Positions 51,101 to 60,967 of a DNA stretch of 64,000 nt are shown here, in pieces; position 1 is the stretch's first letter; the number at the start of each line of letters is the position of its first letter. Source of the stretch: Cryptosporidium bovis (lineage: Eukaryota > Apicomplexa > Conoidasida > Eucoccidiorida > Cryptosporidiidae); the NCBI GenBank assembly GCA_009768925.2, contig VHIT02000002.1, positions 310,001 through 374,000 on the forward strand, read 5' to 3'. The notes beneath the pieces are model-generated. The model was not told the origin of the DNA. It searched no databases and saw nothing but the letters and a program-made list of their open reading frames with translations. Made by a program: the position numbers and the translations under genes.

Positions 51101-52006
51101 ATCTTTTCCCGGAGGTGAACATTCAATTAAACCTTCAAGGTACCTAGATCTTCTAACCACATCTTGTATCTGGGTTCCAAGAACCCTAATTGACTCCTTG
51201 TTTGAGAATTTTCTCTTTAAATTGGATTCACCGTCTAAAGACGAGGTGTCTACAAAAACCTCACCTATTTCTGACGAAGATGAAAGAAGAACAATGTCTG
51301 CGGGTATAGTCTCATGATTTCTAATTAGTACGAGATCCCCAACCTTCAAATCTCTAGACGTAGATTTGACAGTGCCCTCTATTTCAAGAAACCCATTTTG
51401 GTTCACTTCAGCGCCCCCCAGCTCAGCTTTAATTGGAATTATGTGCTTCAAAGAGGGCATCTTATTTTTAGATTTGTCAGCATCCTCTAAATCACAAGAC
51501 AAAAGTCTTCCATGTATATAGTTGATAAAAGGGAATCTACTTATAGTAATAACATCCCTTTCATTTTCAGCCTTGTCATTTCTATGACGATTTAAATCCT
51601 CCCATCCATCTTTGACTGCTCCCACAAACAAGACAAAAGCCAAAGGAAAGGCAAGAGTTGGAATTCCGTTAGTAGAAGAAACTGATGGCAAAACCTGAAG
51701 TATTGCAATAACCAAAAAGTAAAAGTTTACTGGTCTGCAAAACTGTTCGAAAAGGTATTTGGGGATGAAGTTAAAGGCTGTGTATCTTGAGGTTCTAATG
51801 AAATTTCCAGAGAAATTTCTGACTTGTCTATTATTTATCACAACTAATCGAGGCCGACTTTAATTTCAAAGATTATAGTAACAGTATTTAGTTAATTTAT
51901 CACGAACATACATTTTAAGATGTAATCGCATTCAAGTTACAACGAAGCAAACATACCTTTCTTTCACGACAGAGAACCGCTTAGAGGCCCTTCCCAGAAG
52001 GGACAT
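48125..52006 (-). CDS. P4-type ATPase (phospholipid flippase), two exons
   Basis: 1260 aa. Exon 1 (51957-52006) encodes MSLLGRASKRFSVVKE plus two bases; a 99-nt intron (GTATGT...AAAG) precedes exon 2 (48125-51857), which reads SRPRLVVINNRQVRNF into the main frame. The long open frame alone starts at a GTG. Marks: FSGNFIRTSRYT, FEQFCRPVNFYF (TM1), DGES (about 225), the phosphorylation site DKTGTLTRN (about 477), LTGDKVGTA, GDGANDCNMIQ (about 985), GVRGLEGNQA and about ten membrane helices. It moves aminophospholipids to the cytosolic leaflet, usually with a CDC50 subunit, which is not in this window. Confidence 0.93.
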
Positions 52007-52348
52007 CTTCTCTGTGTCCTGGTAATTCTACCTTATTCAAACCTTTAATATTTACATTAAAGTTTTAGTCGTTCTCACTACTTTGCTCCTTTTGCGCGCC
52101 ACCTCCGCTTTTTCTACAACCTCTCTCCTGCGATCCTATTTCTTCGAAATTCTTTTTTTTGTATTTTCGTTGTTTTTGCTACCTGCTGTCTCAACTATCT
52201 TTGAACAATTCACTTGGTCCTAATTTTCACTCTCATAATATTTTTCGTCTGAATTACAATTTTATCGTAAAGACAAATGGGTACCGTAATTGGCGCTCAC
52301 ACTCTATTGAGGATCTTCCCACTATAAAAAAGTGAGATATTAACAAAA
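52007..52348. other. divergent intergenic region, 342 bp
   Basis: Shared upstream region of the flippase (minus) and ubiquitin-like gene (plus). It has TTTGCGCGCC at 52091-52100, 85 bp from the flippase ATG, and TTGGCGC at 52290-52296, 53 bp from the other gene, a paired arrangement. Confidence 0.55.
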
Positions 52349-52675
52349 ATGTGTGAAAAAAAAGGCTTGAATCTTCCTCCAAAAAATGAGGAACTGAAAA
52401 GAGAGGAAAGAGAGTCCATGCAAGGCGAGAGCTTAACTCTTAGACTTCATTTCAGAGATGGTGAGGAGTGCATGGAGGAAATCGCGGTAAAATCTTCAAC
52501 AGAGGTTGGGTTTGTAAAATTGCAGGTTGCAGGTTTAAAGGGTGTATCTGCAAAATACATTAAGCTGTTTCACAACGGAAAGGAAATGATTAATCCTATG
52601 TCCTTGTGTGATCACGTAGGAGTTTCTCCACCTACTGCAGACTTGGATGTCTATATCTGCAAGAGGGACACGTAA
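52349..52675 (+). CDS. small ubiquitin-like-fold protein
   Basis: 108 aa, ATG 52349. After a charged head of about 25 residues comes a beta-grasp pattern: SLTLRLHFRDGEE strand pair, a helix TEVGFVKLQVAGLKG, then YIKLFHNGKEMINP (equivalent to the LIFAGKQLED strand of ubiquitin), SLCDHVG and a last strand DLDVYICKR. There is no C-terminal GG, so it is not a conjugated modifier; a UBL adaptor domain is more likely. Partner unknown. Confidence 0.65.
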   Translation: MCEKKGLNLPPKNEELKREERESMQGESLTLRLHFRDGEECMEEIAVKSSTEVGFVKLQVAGLKGVSAKYIKLFHNGKEMINPMSLCDHVGVSPPTADLDVYICKRDT

Positions 52676-52703
52676 CCTAAAATAAAGTTGTGAAGGAAAA
52701 AAA

Positions 52704-52718
52704 ATATATATATATATA
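52704..52718. repeat. AT dinucleotide repeat
   Basis: Short AT run between two convergent 3' ends; a simple microsatellite. Confidence 0.6.
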
Positions 52719-52762
52719 CAATAGTAATAGATAACCTATGGATGTGGAGCAGTATCCGGATG

Positions 52763-55700
52763 CTACAATAGTACCTGTCTAACATAACTTTGATACTTGT
52801 TTGAAAATTCTTTCATTGAATCCCTTAGATAAGGATCAGGTTTATTTGTAATATCATCTAGTAGCTGAAGTCCCTCTCCTGATAGTCCAGTTATAGGTGC
52901 TTCAGAGAGGAGAACGAGATAATGGTATCCAGAAAAAAGTTCAACGCTTCTTCTGAGCAACTGAAGCTTAGTTGAATCCCCCATATGGGACTCTGTGGTC
53001 CGACCTTCCAGGGCAGCGCGGGTCCCGGAAAGCACTAGTTTTCTCGATTCCCCCAACACATTAGAAGAGAGGCCGTTGCCTGAGGGATACCCCCTCGGAA
53101 TCTCACCGTTCACTAATAACTTCAGAAGCGCTAACTGTGAGTCCAAAAGGCTGCAATCTCCAGAGCCACTTGTAGAGTCCAAAACCGAAAACCAAATGAA
53201 CGAGGACAAAACCTCTAAACCCAGAAATCTTAGATCTTCCTCAACACGCAATTGCCTGTTTGGTGAAGTCAGTACTCTAAAGATCAAGGGTCTTAGAGAT
53301 TCCAAGGATATCTTTGTTATTTCATCATCTGATAGATTGATTCGTTGATCCACGCCTTCTACGGGACAGAACCAAAGTGCTGGAGATGAAAGTGTGGGAG
53401 AGAGACAAAATATTAAAAATGTTACAATAGGACATTGAATCGATCCAAGAGCCTCTCTGAAAAAGGCGTCAGAGGGTGGTATTTGTATGTGTGTGCCAAT
53501 CTCTGTGGTACTTGCACCATACGGATTTAGAGCAAGCTCTTTGAGTATCCTTTTTGTCTCCTCCATCTCTCCAATATTTCCCAAAAAACACATATCTGCA
53601 AGTAAATCTAGTGTAGACGGGATCTTTGTTATCTGTGACAATATCTTGAGTATTGAGTTTCTAATGGTTTGTCTTGCATACTGAATCTCTTCAAGAAGAG
53701 CTACCTCTGTTAAAATCGAGATTACCCCCTGTGCATCCGTTCCAATTAACTGTGAAACAAACGCACATGGCCAACAACTTGCCCACACTCTGACCATACT
53801 CAAAAACAATCTGGGAAGTCCTCGTAAGGCGGTCTTACCCTGTTCCGTAGACCCATGCAACGTCACAACATGACAAACAAGGCTAGCTAGTTCTTCGCAT
53901 GCACCAGAACGCGCCAAAATCATCTGTGGGTCCTTAGACGAACCGTTTATTATAAATGGAGTTAGAAGAGCCTCCGATAGTGGAACTAGGCATTCACAAA
54001 CCGCAGGGCCAACTGCCCGAACGAGCCTGTGCATCGGTGCAAGTAGAGAGGCACGCCAATCCGGATTCACCAGTTCACAAATATCCGCACTTCTTGCCAA
54101 GGCAAGCAATGCATCTGCAGAGGTGCACCAGAGAGTCGCCAAGTTCCCAATATATTCCGTTCCAACACCTCCTTCAGCAACCGAACACAACATTCCAATC
54201 AACTCAAGTGAACATCTCCTGCGAGAAGAATCCAAAGGAGCCTGAGTTGAATTTGTAGAGGTACTAATGAGTCTCTGAGCAAGTCCCAGAAGAGGATGAA
54301 GAAGCTCTTCAAACTCCTTTATAACTGAACAGTGTGAAGCTGAATCCTTGGTGGCGGAAAATCTTGCCTGGAGAAGAAATCCAATGGCCTCACAAAGAGT
54401 ATTGAGTGTCTTTGTTTCAATTGGGGATATAAGGCCATCAGAGGGGAAAGATATATGAGAGTCTCCTGAGAAACTTAAGATCCTTACAAAAGCTGCGTGA
54501 GATCTAAGAGCCACAAGGAATACCTGAAACTTGTCTTGAAAGTAAGAAGAAAGAATTTTTGAGAGAGTTAAAAGCATTTTTGCAGATTTATATGAAACGT
54601 CGGGGAATCTGTTCTTGAATCCAAAATTGGAAAGTAGAAAATCGAGTATTTTGTCTAGCATTCTTGTAGTTTCTTGGTTCAAAAGTGAGGCTGGGACCCC
54701 ACCCTTTATAGCAATCAATTCAGCAAAATATCTAAATACCATAAACAAAGAACTTCTCAAACGGATTTCGTCTGAAGCCGATCCACGTCCACTACCCTCC
54801 GCCCCAATTAAATCTGGACTTTCTAACAACAACGCAACCAAACGGAGAAAATTAGTCTGGAGAAATGGATCTCTAGATGGAACAGAGTTGTCCGAACGTT
54901 TTGAGATCTGTTTTCTCTCAGAAATGGAGGCCTTACCGAGTCTAGCCAAGAGGGAAACTGCAGAGTCAAGTTGCCGGAGACCAAGAGTAGAAGCATCTCT
55001 AACTGCACTTTCAAGAACCGCATCCATAAAACCACAAACAAGATCCGGTCTTAACTCTAAAAGAGAAGTAAAAAGCGATACTCTGCCACTAACACCACTT
55101 GTATCCTTCTCATCCAAATTACCCAAAGCTTCCTCAGAGCAAATAAATGTATTGTTTAATAATATTCGAAGTACGTCTGTAATGATATTAGAGATAAAAT
55201 GACCATTCTTAAAGGCTCCTAACTGTGCAGGGACTCTAGGATCATTGCAGTTTAATGTGCCAAATAAAAGAATGAAAAGTTTGCAGACTTCGTTCCTTGC
55301 GGGCCCTAAATGAGGTCCCTGGGAACCTAGAAGTAGTGTGAGTTGGGGGAGAAGCTTCTCAAGAAGCAGAAGACCTGTTGTCAGAGCCGACTCATCTCGG
55401 TCAGTTTCTGATACCTCAGAGAGACTTTTGAGAGCCAAAATTAATTCACTTGTAACCTTGAATAAAAATCCTGATCTGGCTGATAGAAGGAGGAATCTGA
55501 AGTCATCAAGGGGATTTCCAAGATGGCCTCTTTCTAAAGCTGAAGCAACTTCAGGGTTGGAGAGAAGAGTCCAACTGCCTTTATCCCCAGTACTAAATAC
55601 TTCTGGAGTAACATCTCTGAGGTCCAAGGAGAGTCTTGTTTCGAGTAGCATCGGTACATTCAAGTCCCCTATAAGTCTGAGTTTCGCTCCAGAGGGCATC

Positions 55701-56488
55701 CCTTTAAGGATTATTGCCGAGAGAAAGTTGAGAGCTTCCAGAACTACCGCTGACTTTGCGGGGTCTAGAAGTCCGGAAACCAAGGAGAGGACTTCGTCAC
55801 TCAATGAATAACTCAGATCCATCCAAGAAACGTAAGACTCCAGAACTGTGACAGCAGAAGAAAGCAGCATAATCTCCTCTCCTGTCGATTGCTTTGTTCT
55901 ATTGTTCGAAATCAGAATAACCCAAGTCTGTACAATAAGGCGTAAGTCACCGTTTGTCCTCATTGTATCTTTTATATTCCTTCTTATAGCTGCCTCTTCA
56001 GCAGTCTGAGCGCCGATATCGCGAACTATCATAGTATTAAAAGCCTGGAGGATCCTAATAAACATGTCTTGAACCCAGGTATCAGAAGTCACTAAGGAAG
56101 TAATATCCATAAAAGCAGATGGCCAATTATCCGGGTAATCGGCACGAATTAGTTGAATATAAAGTTCCGCTATTTTGTTTTTCGTGTAATTTTGCACATC
56201 TCTCCCACTCGAACCATCTTGAATAAGACTCAAAATTGCCTCTCTAATGGCCTTCCTTACACCCAAGTTTGGATATGAAGGAGAATAATTCGATAACATT
56301 CTAGATAAAGCTCCAATACACCAAAACTTAACCTCCTCATCCTTCTTCCCAGAAAGGTGTTCCAAACAGATCCTCCATCCCTCTACCGAACTTGCCACAG
56401 AGTCACATATCTTCAGGCTCTCTAACTTCTCTCTCGTACTTGATCCTGGTAAACTGAGCGTCTTTATTGCCTTTTCAAGATCGTCCAT
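52763..56488 (-). CDS. XPOT: exportin-t (tRNA exportin)
   Basis: 1241 aa, ATG 56488, single exon. Ran-dependent export of tRNA. The N-terminal HEAT repeats follow XPOT/Los1: VEGWRICLEHLS, VKFWCIGALSRML, YTKNKIAELYIQLI, DYPDNWPSAFMDI, and especially RRNIKDTMR followed by VTVLESYVSWMDLS, matching the human RNTLIKDTMR and VGAYVSWIDLS blocks. The remainder is alpha-solenoid and is longer than the human protein (about 960 aa). Codon use here looks less AT-rich than neighbours. A TTTGGGCGGGAAAA site lies 45 bp upstream. Confidence 0.85.
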   Translation of the reverse strand: MDDLEKAIKTLSLPGSSTREKLESLKICDSVASSVEGWRICLEHLSGKKDEEVKFWCIGALSRMLSNYSPSYPNLGVRKAIREAILSLIQDGSSGRDVQNYTKNKIAELYIQLIRADYPDNWPSAFMDITSLVTSDTWVQDMFIRILQAFNTMIVRDIGAQTAEEAAIRRNIKDTMRTNGDLRLIVQTWVILISNNRTKQSTGEEIMLLSSAVTVLESYVSWMDLSYSLSDEVLSLVSGLLDPAKSAVVLEALNFLSAIILKGMPSGAKLRLIGDLNVPMLLETRLSLDLRDVTPEVFSTGDKGSWTLLSNPEVASALERGHLGNPLDDFRFLLLSARSGFLFKVTSELILALKSLSEVSETDRDESALTTGLLLLEKLLPQLTLLLGSQGPHLGPARNEVCKLFILLFGTLNCNDPRVPAQLGAFKNGHFISNIITDVLRILLNNTFICSEEALGNLDEKDTSGVSGRVSLFTSLLELRPDLVCGFMDAVLESAVRDASTLGLRQLDSAVSLLARLGKASISERKQISKRSDNSVPSRDPFLQTNFLRLVALLLESPDLIGAEGSGRGSASDEIRLRSSLFMVFRYFAELIAIKGGVPASLLNQETTRMLDKILDFLLSNFGFKNRFPDVSYKSAKMLLTLSKILSSYFQDKFQVFLVALRSHAAFVRILSFSGDSHISFPSDGLISPIETKTLNTLCEAIGFLLQARFSATKDSASHCSVIKEFEELLHPLLGLAQRLISTSTNSTQAPLDSSRRRCSLELIGMLCSVAEGGVGTEYIGNLATLWCTSADALLALARSADICELVNPDWRASLLAPMHRLVRAVGPAVCECLVPLSEALLTPFIINGSSKDPQMILARSGACEELASLVCHVVTLHGSTEQGKTALRGLPRLFLSMVRVWASCWPCAFVSQLIGTDAQGVISILTEVALLEEIQYARQTIRNSILKILSQITKIPSTLDLLADMCFLGNIGEMEETKRILKELALNPYGASTTEIGTHIQIPPSDAFFREALGSIQCPIVTFLIFCLSPTLSSPALWFCPVEGVDQRINLSDDEITKISLESLRPLIFRVLTSPNRQLRVEEDLRFLGLEVLSSFIWFSVLDSTSGSGDCSLLDSQLALLKLLVNGEIPRGYPSGNGLSSNVLGESRKLVLSGTRAALEGRTTESHMGDSTKLQLLRRSVELFSGYHYLVLLSEAPITGLSGEGLQLLDDITNKPDPYLRDSMKEFSNKYQSYVRQVLL

Positions 56489-56843
56489 AATTCATTTTGC
56501 TGGCAGTTGGTTATATTATTATACCATATTTGTTTGGGCGGGAAAATTTGAATTCCTGTATTTGGGTACTACTAATATGCCCGCAAGCATAAAACAAACG
56601 GCAAATGAATTGTGGCCAAAAAAGTAATTGAAAAACAGATGAAAAGGATCATTTAGAAGGGAAAAGTAAAATAGAAGAGTAACCAGAAAGTTAGGTTAGG
56701 GGCTACTTCTGGAAGAAGGAAAATACAAATCTGTGATCGTTTGCGAGGCCCTTGGAGTTAGGCATATTGGAAAGGATTTAGGGAGCCGAATTAACCTGTT
56801 TTTTTTATACATATAGATTAGAATTTCATTTTAATTATATTGG
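56489..56843. other. divergent intergenic region, 355 bp
   Basis: Shared upstream region of XPOT and the ARID gene, with one strong E2F-like site near the XPOT side. Nothing else was recognised. Confidence 0.55.
56533..56546 (+). promoter_or_regulatory. E2F-like TTTGGGCGGGAAAA
   Basis: Near-consensus E2F site with one extra G, 45 bp upstream of the XPOT ATG and 298 bp upstream of the ARID ATG; it could serve both. Confidence 0.5.
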
Positions 56844-59699
56844 ATGGACAGAGTCACATTTATGGAGGGCCTAAGGGCCTTTCATGAGAGCCAAGGGAGA
56901 GCATTCAGACCCCAAAAAGTTGCAGGTTCTATGATTGATCCCTATAGGATGTTTCTGTTGATAGTCTCAAGGGGGGGCTTTTCCCGTGTAAACAAAAATT
57001 CACGTTGGTTTGTTTTTGGGAAACCTTTGGGAATTGATATACCTGAAGGAAAGCAGCAGGAGATTGGACTTGGAATAAAGGGTTACTATTTAAGTTGGTT
57101 GAGGGATTATGAAAAGGCCATGGATGATGAGCTAAAACTTTCAATTGCAATGGACTTTGCTACCAATAATCCGGACTTAGTTCCGAATCCTGGTCTTGCT
57201 CTTTCTTCTTATGGAACTTCTACCTCTGGAGGCATAATTAATGGAATGGATGAAGCTCCACCTCTTACGAGATCTGCTGCTGCTTCTATTTCTAGGACTG
57301 GAACAAGAGGATCGAACAGAATTGAAATAAATAGTTCTGGGACAAGAGCAACAACAGGGAAAAAGGATGATGTGGTTGGTGGAAAAAGAGAGGGAGTGAG
57401 GAGTACTACCGGTAGAAACTTATATTTAATTCCCCGTGGGGACTGTCCATGTGTAAATGTACCTACAAAAAGTGCATTGGATCCCGACTCCTTTTATTCA
57501 CCAAAATATAAAGTTTCTGATGATATGTGGTATCTTTTGGCACATCTAAAGAATCCGGAGGTAACTTCTGATCATGTAATACATATACTGAACAATCTAC
57601 AGAGTTTAGCGGCAAATGAGAAGCTATTCCTAAGCAGTTTTCCATCTTTACTTAACGAGTTGTCGGAGGCTATCTCACTTTGTACTTTTTCAATTGATTC
57701 CCTAATCCAGGATCAAATGGCTGGTAGATACTCACTTTTTGAATCTCTGAATTTACAAAAGCTTGAGCTGGCAGTTAAAAACAAGACTTGTTTGCTTAAT
57801 ATAAATCAGATTCAAAAGGATTTCTTGGGTTCTCTTTCATCCTTGATTTCAGGCATCCTCAGAATTAAAAAGAATTGCGATTTTATTTTTGATTTGACTT
57901 TTAATTCTAATGTTTCTAGGGACTTTCTTAGTATAAGAAATTTAGAAGATAACAGTTATGTTATTGAAAAGAATAGTGATGGTAACTTATCTTTAGGTGA
58001 AAACAAAAGTTCAAGTGCTCCTCCAAACACCTTGAAATCCAGTTATTTAAACAAGAGAATTTTGGACGACGAATTTTTAAAAAGTTTAAAGAATGAACAT
58101 ATTAACTATCCAGAAAGGGATTTAAGTGAGAGAAAAAACTCCACACTCAATATTTTTAATATTGAGACCCTATTTTGTTCTCTTCTTGCTGCTTTTAGGA
58201 CTTCCTCATCACTTATTATTTCTTATGAAAGACTCTTACACAATATTATAGAACCCATATTTAACAAACACAGAATTAACTGCCGAAATTCTGAGAGAGA
58301 CGTTTCTAAAGTAGTTATACTAAAAATGGATAGCAATTCGTCTGAGTTTTCCGTTGAGGAGAGAGTTGAGACGAAGCATATTAACAACGGTGAGAACTTT
58401 GTGATAGGAAGTAGTATTGAAAAGGAGAATGATACAAATATCCAAGAACCAACAATTAAAGGGGAGAAAGTTAACATGGACTTTATTCTGGATAGATGTT
58501 GCAATAGGTCTTCTGATCCTTCTGATGGAAATGAAAAAGAAGTGAGTGATAAAGAGAAAGATCTTATTGAACATCTTCACTTCGAGACGAAGATGAGTTG
58601 GATAGTGCTTTCATCTGTTATAACTTCTTTAAATCAACTGCTTCCATTCGCTTTTGATTATGGTTTGGATGAGATAATTATTCTAATTAATTTCTTTATA
58701 AGAGAGCTATTTAGTGAGTGCAATGTTTGTAGCAACTTGTCAACTCCAACCCTAAGTAAATGTGGTGAAAAAGTAAAGGGGCATCCTTGCTTTTTTCCTT
58801 GTATAATTTACAACACAGAAGGAATAAAGTTCTTATCAGATATACTTGAATTCGGATGCAATATCATAATAAATATATCCTCCAACAACTCTATAAGTAA
58901 AAGTAAATATAATGCTAGAATAATAAGTGGTTTTTTCCAAATGATACTAAAACTCTCCTCTATTTGCATTGGATTTCACTCTTTAATGAAGATTAATGAC
59001 AAGAACGAAAACTTCTCACACCATATAAAACTGAAAGGAATCAAAAATTCAGTCATTGACTTGTTCGACAAAATGGTTCTCCCAATATCCCTTGTTACCA
59101 TCGCAACAATTTCTGAACATGTGTCTTTTGATAGAATATTCCATTCCATCGTGGATCTAAATTATCATTATCTTAACCACCACACACAATTTACGCAGTC
59201 ATTAATTAAAAGCAGAACAAGTTATCTAATTGATCCACAGATTCTTGAAATGAGTGACTCCAGTGATTCCTTTTTAAAGGACCAAATTTTGGTACTTTGG
59301 GGAAGAGAAATAATTGGACCAATTTTTGAACTATTGAGAAATGAAATGCTTTGTTATGTATCTGATGGGAAGGATGAAATCCCCCTCTCTTGTATAATGC
59401 TTTCACAATACATCATTTTTGTCTCTTCTGAACTTATGTCTTGGAATAGCTCCAACGATTACAGCAGAAAACGTAACTTCCGTGGAATACATTCAAAATC
59501 GTCTAGAGAAATTGCAATTGGTATACTTACACCTTTTATTGATGCTTTAATCGAGTTAGCTTGGCTTCCTTCTAAATACAGAAATATATTTTGGTCGATT
59601 ATATCTGAACTCTCTAAATTTGGAGTTTCAAATCCCTCTGTTACTCTTGGACTCACAAAAGTAGATCTCAAATTAATCCAAAATGCAAATGGTAATTGA
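56844..59699 (+). CDS. ARID (BRIGHT) DNA-binding domain protein, SWI/SNF-type
   Basis: 951 aa, ATG 56844. The ARID domain fills about residues 1-95: FMEGLRAFHESQG, then IDPYRMFLLIVSRGGFSRVN, WFVFGKPLGI, and GYYLSWLRDYEKAM, which match the helix-turn-helix core and the closing YYxWLxxYE. It is followed by a Ser/Thr/Gly/Arg-rich linker (about 120-185) and a long helical C-terminus with no recognised domain. N-terminal ARID plus an alpha-helical repeat tail resembles BAF250/ARID2-type remodelling-complex subunits; this placement is inference. Asn/Ser-rich inserts are common in the C-terminal part. Confidence 0.8.
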   Translation: MDRVTFMEGLRAFHESQGRAFRPQKVAGSMIDPYRMFLLIVSRGGFSRVNKNSRWFVFGKPLGIDIPEGKQQEIGLGIKGYYLSWLRDYEKAMDDELKLSIAMDFATNNPDLVPNPGLALSSYGTSTSGGIINGMDEAPPLTRSAAASISRTGTRGSNRIEINSSGTRATTGKKDDVVGGKREGVRSTTGRNLYLIPRGDCPCVNVPTKSALDPDSFYSPKYKVSDDMWYLLAHLKNPEVTSDHVIHILNNLQSLAANEKLFLSSFPSLLNELSEAISLCTFSIDSLIQDQMAGRYSLFESLNLQKLELAVKNKTCLLNINQIQKDFLGSLSSLISGILRIKKNCDFIFDLTFNSNVSRDFLSIRNLEDNSYVIEKNSDGNLSLGENKSSSAPPNTLKSSYLNKRILDDEFLKSLKNEHINYPERDLSERKNSTLNIFNIETLFCSLLAAFRTSSSLIISYERLLHNIIEPIFNKHRINCRNSERDVSKVVILKMDSNSSEFSVEERVETKHINNGENFVIGSSIEKENDTNIQEPTIKGEKVNMDFILDRCCNRSSDPSDGNEKEVSDKEKDLIEHLHFETKMSWIVLSSVITSLNQLLPFAFDYGLDEIIILINFFIRELFSECNVCSNLSTPTLSKCGEKVKGHPCFFPCIIYNTEGIKFLSDILEFGCNIIINISSNNSISKSKYNARIISGFFQMILKLSSICIGFHSLMKINDKNENFSHHIKLKGIKNSVIDLFDKMVLPISLVTIATISEHVSFDRIFHSIVDLNYHYLNHHTQFTQSLIKSRTSYLIDPQILEMSDSSDSFLKDQILVLWGREIIGPIFELLRNEMLCYVSDGKDEIPLSCIMLSQYIIFVSSELMSWNSSNDYSRKRNFRGIHSKSSREIAIGILTPFIDALIELAWLPSKYRNIFWSIISELSKFGVSNPSVTLGLTKVDLKLIQNANGN

Positions 59700-59868
59700 T
59701 GTTACGGCTTTTTTCTTTATCAACTCATTTACTCCAATGGCCGATTTGCCAATTATAAAAATGTCAAAATATACTAAATAAATTCATTTAAAGTTTTTTA
59801 TTTCTACTTAACATTTTATTTTATTTTTATGCGTCTTCACTAGTAACTTCAATTTTTTAAATACTTTC

Positions 59869-60686
59869 CTAATTCATTGGGTTTTGAAATACTACCGGTA
59901 GCTCAGTCACATTGTTTCCAACCATACTCTATGGGGAATATTAACTTTTGTCTAGTTGAATTAGTTTATTTTCAACTCACCACAAGTTTGTTTGACCCCA
60001 TGTGTAGACATGGTCTATTCAGCACTTCCTCTCTTTCCTCACGCCATTGTTGTACTCTCGTTGAGACATCAGCGAAAATTTGTTGCAGCCTAACTTTGTG
60101 TCCAGGCAACCATGTATTTTTGGAGAATTTTTCTATCTCGTCTATTTCCCTCTGAGTTATTGTACACAAAGCTTCAAGCTGAGAGATCAGAGTTTAATAA
60201 ATCAAACAGAGTTACCAATTGAACTTACTGTATCATATCCTGCCCCTATAAAGTCTGCAGTGATCCTCATATTAATAAATTGAGATCTAAAGAAATCAAT
60301 CACCGCAAATCTTTCTTGCTCAAATTCATATTCTAAAATATTTAATTTGGTTGTTGATTCACAACGTAAAGAACGTTAAACAATATTTTATGTATCAGAA
60401 AATAAAGATATTTTGTCGCTCAAAACTAACCTGTATTCCAGATTCTTGAAAAACCCAGGAGATGCTCTCCGTAGTTCTTACATATAAAATCCACAATAAA
60501 GTAAGGAATATTCTCTGGTTCGTGCTCATCGAATTCCTGTTATCAATTTTGAATTTGGTTGTATCCACACGTGAGACGATAAAAGTAAATATACAAACGT
60601 CTTTTCTACGTTAAATAACATACCTGAAGCAGTCTTTCAGCAATTTTTTCCATTGCCTCCCTCTTAGCAGGGTATCCTTTCTCCAT
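59869..60686 (-). CDS. RII/Dpy-30-like plus SAM-like protein, five exons
   Basis: 176 aa after joining exons 60624-60686, 60431-60536, 60229-60332, 59981-60178, 59869-59928 (introns 87, 98, 50, 52 nt, all GT-AG, phases consistent). Residues 7-45 (MEKIAERLLQ, PYFIVDFICKNYGEHLL) resemble the RII-alpha/Dpy-30 docking helix pair. Residues about 80-130 (ADFIGAGYDTLEALCTI, REIDEIEKF, PGHKVRLQQIF) resemble a SAM domain. The exon 4 to 5 splice is the least certain: reading on past its GTGAGT donor stops after one more residue. Docking plus SAM domains suggest a cytoskeletal or flagellar-type anchor; I do not recognise the specific protein. Confidence 0.7.
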
Positions 60687-60967
60687 TTTGAAAAAAATTG
60701 AATTGTCAAAGAAAACTGAACTTTGTTTAATTTTAATGCAAACCTTATTAGAAACAGAAATAAAAATATTCAATATTAAATGAAAATAAATATATTTATT
60801 TAATATTATAATAAAAAAATGAGTACAAATAGAAAAAATTCCTCGCCTTCTGAACAATTACTGGCCGGCACTAATTAATACAAAAAAAGCCATGCAGGCG
60901 TGTGCATGCATGCAACATGTGCATGACCCCTATCATTTTAATTCAAATTTAACTGCTGGAGGAAAAC
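60687..60967. other. intergenic, 281 bp, with TGCATGCATGCA
   Basis: Upstream of the RII/SAM-like gene and 3' flank of the COWP. TGCATGCATGCA lies at 60903-60914, with further CATGCA/TGCATG elements around it (60891-60925). Confidence 0.5.
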
